DNA from: Maricaulis sp047308265
Lineage (GTDB): Bacteria > Pseudomonadota > Alphaproteobacteria > Caulobacterales > Maricaulaceae
Assembly (NCBI RefSeq): GCF_047308265.1
Contig: NZ_JBKQWY010000008.1
Span: forward strand, 124,001 to 188,000
Reading direction: 5' to 3'
Length of the DNA: 64,000 nt
The notes below the pieces were generated by a model. That model made no database searches. It was given only the letters and a program-made list of their open reading frames with translations, and was not told the DNA's origin. How positions within the stretch are numbered: the first letter of the stretch is position 1; each line of letters opens with the position of its first letter. The translations under genes and the position numbers were made by a program. Below, one piece after another: positions 60,953 through 64,000 of the stretch.

Positions 60953-61641
60953 TGCGCTGTCAGACGGATCCGACCGCCTGCAAACACCCCGCCCTGGGCC
61001 AGCAGCCGCACGGCCGTATCGGCATAAACCGGCCTCGGCCCGATCACACCCACATTGCGCTGGCCCGCATGTGATCCCAAAGCGCCTCCAAACAGGGCCG
61101 GATCACCCGCCAGGCCGCAGGCATAGCCGGTGACGCCGGGAAGCGTATCCACAACCTCGCTGATAACGGCGAGCACAAGCCCCCGGGCGGGGATCACGAG
61201 ACCTGTCTCGATGTCCTCTCCGCTCAATCCCTGCACGATGTGTTCGCGTGAACGACACTGGCAAAACTCGGCCGGGGAACGCGAAAGCGGCCCGGACGCA
61301 TCCGGCGTCCATCGGCTGTCCGCAAACCGCAACAGTGCCGCCTCGTCTTCGACCCAGGCACTCCATCCTGGACGCGGCATGAGGCTGACCCAGCCTGCGG
61401 ACTGAAACACCACAATCTGCCCCGGCGACAGTCCAGACCAGGCGTCGCCTTCAGTATCGGCGGGCAGGATCCAGGCCTGACCCTCCTGCGGATCGGCCGG
61501 GGCTTGTTGCCGGGACCGACTGATCACACTGAGCTGTGTCAGACGGTCCAGGCGCAGCAGGGCTTCATTGACGGTGAGGTGTTTCTGCCTTTGCTGCGCA
61601 TCCAGCAGGGGCAGTGCAAGATTGGGGCTTGTAATCGACAT
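60925..61641 (-). CDS. DUF2793 protein (GTA/prophage-related)
   Basis: 238 residues from MSITSPNLALPLLDAQQRQKHLTVNEALLRLDRLTQLSVISR, the DUF2793 signature, then EGQAWILPADTEGDAWSGLSPGQIVVFQSAGWVSLMPR. The domain occurs in alphaproteobacterial gene transfer agent and phage tail loci. The start at 61641 is the conserved one; the ATG at 61713 would add a non-conserved tail. No other GTA structural gene is in the window, so it is an isolated copy next to the endolysin-like gene. Confidence 0.88.
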   Translation of the reverse strand: MSITSPNLALPLLDAQQRQKHLTVNEALLRLDRLTQLSVISRSRQQAPADPQEGQAWILPADTEGDAWSGLSPGQIVVFQSAGWVSLMPRPGWSAWVEDEAALLRFADSRWTPDASGPLSRSPAEFCQCRSREHIVQGLSGEDIETGLVIPARGLVLAVISEVVDTLPGVTGYACGLAGDPALFGGALGSHAGQRNVGVIGPRPVYADTAVRLLAQGGVFAGGRIRLTAHYLVFDPST

Positions 61642-61785
61642 GACTGGCAATCTCCGTGCGGCTGACCAAGAAAATACAGCCGCTCCTGCCCATGGGGACA
61701 GGCGAACCGCCAAATTGGACCTTCCTCCCTCTTGACCTCGTGGCCCGCACGGACTTTGTGTCCTGCTATATCAGGGAGGAGCGCA

Positions 61786-63231
61786 ATGGTGACCGAATCC
61801 GAACACACCGGACAGATCCATGGCTGGGCCGGGGATTTCCCGACCGCGGATCACACCGTCTGGCGTCAACTGGCCGACAAGGCCCTGCGCGGGGCCGATT
61901 TCGACGATACGCTCGTCCGCCACACACCCGACGGGCTTGAACGCGGCCCGGTTTTCTTCAGCGCGCCCGAAACCAGCGGTCCGGTTGATACCGCTCCGCG
62001 TGACATTCACCGCCCCTTCGCCATGCGTCAAACGATTGTCGAAGCACAGCCCGCAGAAGCGCGCCAGGCCGCGCTGGATGATCTCATGGGCGGCGTGTCT
62101 GATCTGGGACTTGTGCTGGATCCGACCGGAGCGACCGGGCTGAAGGCGGACACGCTGGATGATCTGGATGCGGCACTCGAGGGCATCGATCTGGCGCTCG
62201 CCCCGGTCCATCTTGAAACCCTCGTCGGTCAGGGTCATCACGCCCATCTCCTGCTGGCGCTGTATGCGCGTCACCGTGTGGACGGAGAGACTGTCACTGG
62301 CTCGCTCGGACTGGACCCAGTTGGCCGCGCGGCGCGTCAGGGCGTCGCCCAGGCCCCCTCCTGTTTCGACAAGGCGCGCGATATTGCCCAATTGGCGCAG
62401 GAGGCCTTCCCGCGCCTGCATGTCTTCAAGGCCAATGGCGCCCTGGTCTTCGAGGCTGGCGGTAGCGAAGTCCAGGAATTGGCGGTCACAGCGGCCAGCC
62501 TAGCACTGTACATGCGGCACCTGATCGGTTGGGGGTTCACGCCCGACCACGCCGCCCGCGCGATTGAACTGCATGTCTGTGTCGATGCGGATATTCATCT
62601 CGGCATCGCCAAACTGCGGGCGGTCCGGCGCGTGGCGACACAGATACTCACCGCCTTCGGGGTAAGCGAAACAGCCCGCCGGATCGATATCCACGTCACG
62701 ACCGCTCATCGCATGCTCAGCGCGAGCGATCCGTGGACCAATCTGATCCGCAATGCCTGTGCCGGTTTCGCCGCGGCAGCTGGCGGTGCGGACAGTCTCT
62801 CCATCCGGCCCCTGACAGATGCCATTGGTCGCCCGACGCGGTTTGGACGCCGTGTCGCCCGTAATCTGCACATCCTCCTCGCCGAGGAGAGCCATGTCGG
62901 CAAGGTGACCGACCCGGCCGCAGGGTCCTATTTGCATGAAAACCTGACCGAGCAATTGGCCCAGGGGGCCTGGTCCTGTTTCCAGGCGATCGAGGCAGAG
63001 GGCGGGCTGGCCGCAGCGTATGACGCCGGCACCGTGCAGGCAGAGATCGTGCAGGCCCGCACAGCCCGTCTCGCCCGCATCCGCAACGGAGATGAGGCCA
63101 TTCTGGGTGTCACGCAATACCCCGACCCAGACCCGAGGGCCGTGGAAACCGTCGGCCGATGGCCAGACATGCCGGACAGTGATCTGAGCCCGATACGGTT
63201 TGCTGCCGAGTTTGAGGGAGAGGCCCAATGA
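61786..63231 (+). CDS. mutA: Methylmalonyl-CoA mutase small subunit
   Basis: 481 residues. The ATG at 61786 follows GGGAGGAGCGCA. HVCVDADIHLGIAKLRAVRRVATQILTAFGV and FGRRVARNLHILLAEESHVGKVTDPAAGSYLHENLTEQLAQGAW are the mutase barrel; the B12-binding domain is absent, as in MutA. With MutB it interconverts methylmalonyl-CoA and succinyl-CoA, the end of propionate degradation. It overlaps mutB by four bases (ATGA). Confidence 0.95.
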   Translation: MVTESEHTGQIHGWAGDFPTADHTVWRQLADKALRGADFDDTLVRHTPDGLERGPVFFSAPETSGPVDTAPRDIHRPFAMRQTIVEAQPAEARQAALDDLMGGVSDLGLVLDPTGATGLKADTLDDLDAALEGIDLALAPVHLETLVGQGHHAHLLLALYARHRVDGETVTGSLGLDPVGRAARQGVAQAPSCFDKARDIAQLAQEAFPRLHVFKANGALVFEAGGSEVQELAVTAASLALYMRHLIGWGFTPDHAARAIELHVCVDADIHLGIAKLRAVRRVATQILTAFGVSETARRIDIHVTTAHRMLSASDPWTNLIRNACAGFAAAAGGADSLSIRPLTDAIGRPTRFGRRVARNLHILLAEESHVGKVTDPAAGSYLHENLTEQLAQGAWSCFQAIEAEGGLAAAYDAGTVQAEIVQARTARLARIRNGDEAILGVTQYPDPDPRAVETVGRWPDMPDSDLSPIRFAAEFEGEAQ

Positions 63232-64000
63232 GCCAGATGCCGGACTTCACCCAGATCGAGCTGGGCTCTGCCGCCTCGACGCCCGAAACACCGCAAAACC
63301 AGTTCACCACCGCTGAACGGATCGAGATTGCCTCGCGCTATGTGCCCGATGACATGACCGGCATGCGCGCCCTGGGCGGTGTACCGGGGGCATCGCCCTT
63401 CATCCGTGGCCCCTATCCCACAATGTATGGCCAGCGTCCCTGGACTATTCGCCAGTATGCCGGTTTCTCGACGGCCGAAGATTCCAATGCCTTCTATCGT
63501 CGCAATCTGGCGGCCGGTCAGAAAGGCCTCTCTGTGGCGTTCGACCTGGCCACACACCGCGGCTATGACAGCGATCATCCGCGTGTGGCGGGAGATGTCG
63601 GCATGGCCGGGGTCGCTATCGACAGCATCTACGACATGCGCACCCTGTTTGACGGTATACCGCTCGACCAGATGTCCGTCTCCATGACAATGAATGGTGC
63701 GGTTCTGCCGGTCATGGCGTTGTATATCGCCGCCGCCGAGGAACAGGGGGTCAGTGCCGATAAACTCTCCGGCACAATCCAGAATGATATCCTCAAGGAA
63801 TTCATGGTGCGGAACACCTATATCTATCCGCCCACGCCCTCCATGCGGATCATTTCCGACATATTCGGCTACACCTCGCAGAACATGCCGAAATTCAATT
63901 CCATCTCTATCTCCGGCTATCACATGCAGGAGGCGGGTGCGCCAGCCGATCTCGAACTGGCCTACACTATCGCGGATGGTCTTGAATATATTCAGACCGG
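63228..64000 (+). CDS. mutB: Methylmalonyl-CoA mutase large subunit, N-terminal part
   Basis: The frame begins with ATG at 63228 and is open to the window edge, about 257 residues. It contains FIRGPYPTMYGQRPWTIRQYAGFSTAEDSNAFYRRNLAAGQKGLSVAFDLATHRGYDSDHPRVAGDVGMAGVAIDSIYDMRTLFDGIPLDQMSVSMTMNGAVLPVMALYIAAAEEQG, the catalytic barrel of the large chain with the substrate-binding Tyr/Arg segments. The adenosylcobalamin domain would be beyond the window. Confidence 0.97.
   Translation, partial: MSQMPDFTQIELGSAASTPETPQNQFTTAERIEIASRYVPDDMTGMRALGGVPGASPFIRGPYPTMYGQRPWTIRQYAGFSTAEDSNAFYRRNLAAGQKGLSVAFDLATHRGYDSDHPRVAGDVGMAGVAIDSIYDMRTLFDGIPLDQMSVSMTMNGAVLPVMALYIAAAEEQGVSADKLSGTIQNDILKEFMVRNTYIYPPTPSMRIISDIFGYTSQNMPKFNSISISGYHMQEAGAPADLELAYTIADGLEYIQT

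Noticed and set aside
1..64000. CRISPR arrays, rRNA genes and insertion sequences
   Set aside because: No regularly spaced repeats, no rRNA sequence and no transposase gene were found on either strand.

Overview
The window is a GC-rich alphaproteobacterial chromosome segment. The tyrosine-degradation genes, the murA-DUF2948-UPF0262-infA-maf-rng-yacG cluster, a DUF2793 protein and the split methylmalonyl-CoA mutase suggest Maricaulales/Hyphomonadales or a relative. That placement is inferred from gene content only. It is interrupted by one clearly delimited integrated element of 28,650 bp.

Left chromosomal part (1-29521): a partial Ppx/GppA phosphatase; hspQ; a minus-strand operon for late tyrosine catabolism (hmgA, a sulfotransferase-like gene, a fumarylacetoacetase-family gene) behind a perfect 18-bp palindrome; a TPR protein and a divergent LysR regulator; an isoaspartyl peptidase; the yfhM-pbpC envelope pair; a degenerate EAL-like protein; ilvA; a three-gene operon (Baeyer-Villiger monooxygenase, SDR, alpha/beta hydrolase); an outer-membrane porin-like protein; tRNA-Phe; the yacG-to-murA cluster, in which I find no hisD; a small basic protein; and tRNA-Thr(GGT).

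Integrated element (core repeats 29522-29531 and 58172-58181): a large serine recombinase sits against the 3' end of tRNA-Thr and a 10-bp core recurs at the far end. Two independent facts fix the ends. The far end carries an in-frame 37-codon C-terminal exon for the integrase that would be rejoined on circularisation. The T-rich terminator expected after tRNA-Thr lies beyond the far core copy. Cargo runs: small integrase partner, ArdA antirestriction, a tyrosine recombinase beside nested inverted repeats, a triple-repeat putative DNA-binding protein, an envelope-protein block ending in a VirD4/TraG coupling protein, HRxDGPA-repeat and Sel1-like proteins, DUF3768, a secreted EEP-family lipoprotein, a 1286-aa nuclease-plus-P-loop ATPase, a complete HORMA/TRIP13 (type III) CBASS operon with a Cap4-type nuclease-SAVED effector, a relaxase with a MobC-like partner, and a zinc-ribbon HEPN protein. 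There is no VirB4 or other transfer-channel gene, so it looks like an integrative mobilizable element carrying a defence island.

Right chromosomal part (58182-64000): a peptidoglycan-binding endolysin-like protein, a proline iminopeptidase, a DUF2793 protein, and mutA-mutB (mutB runs off the window). I saw no CRISPR array and no IS element.
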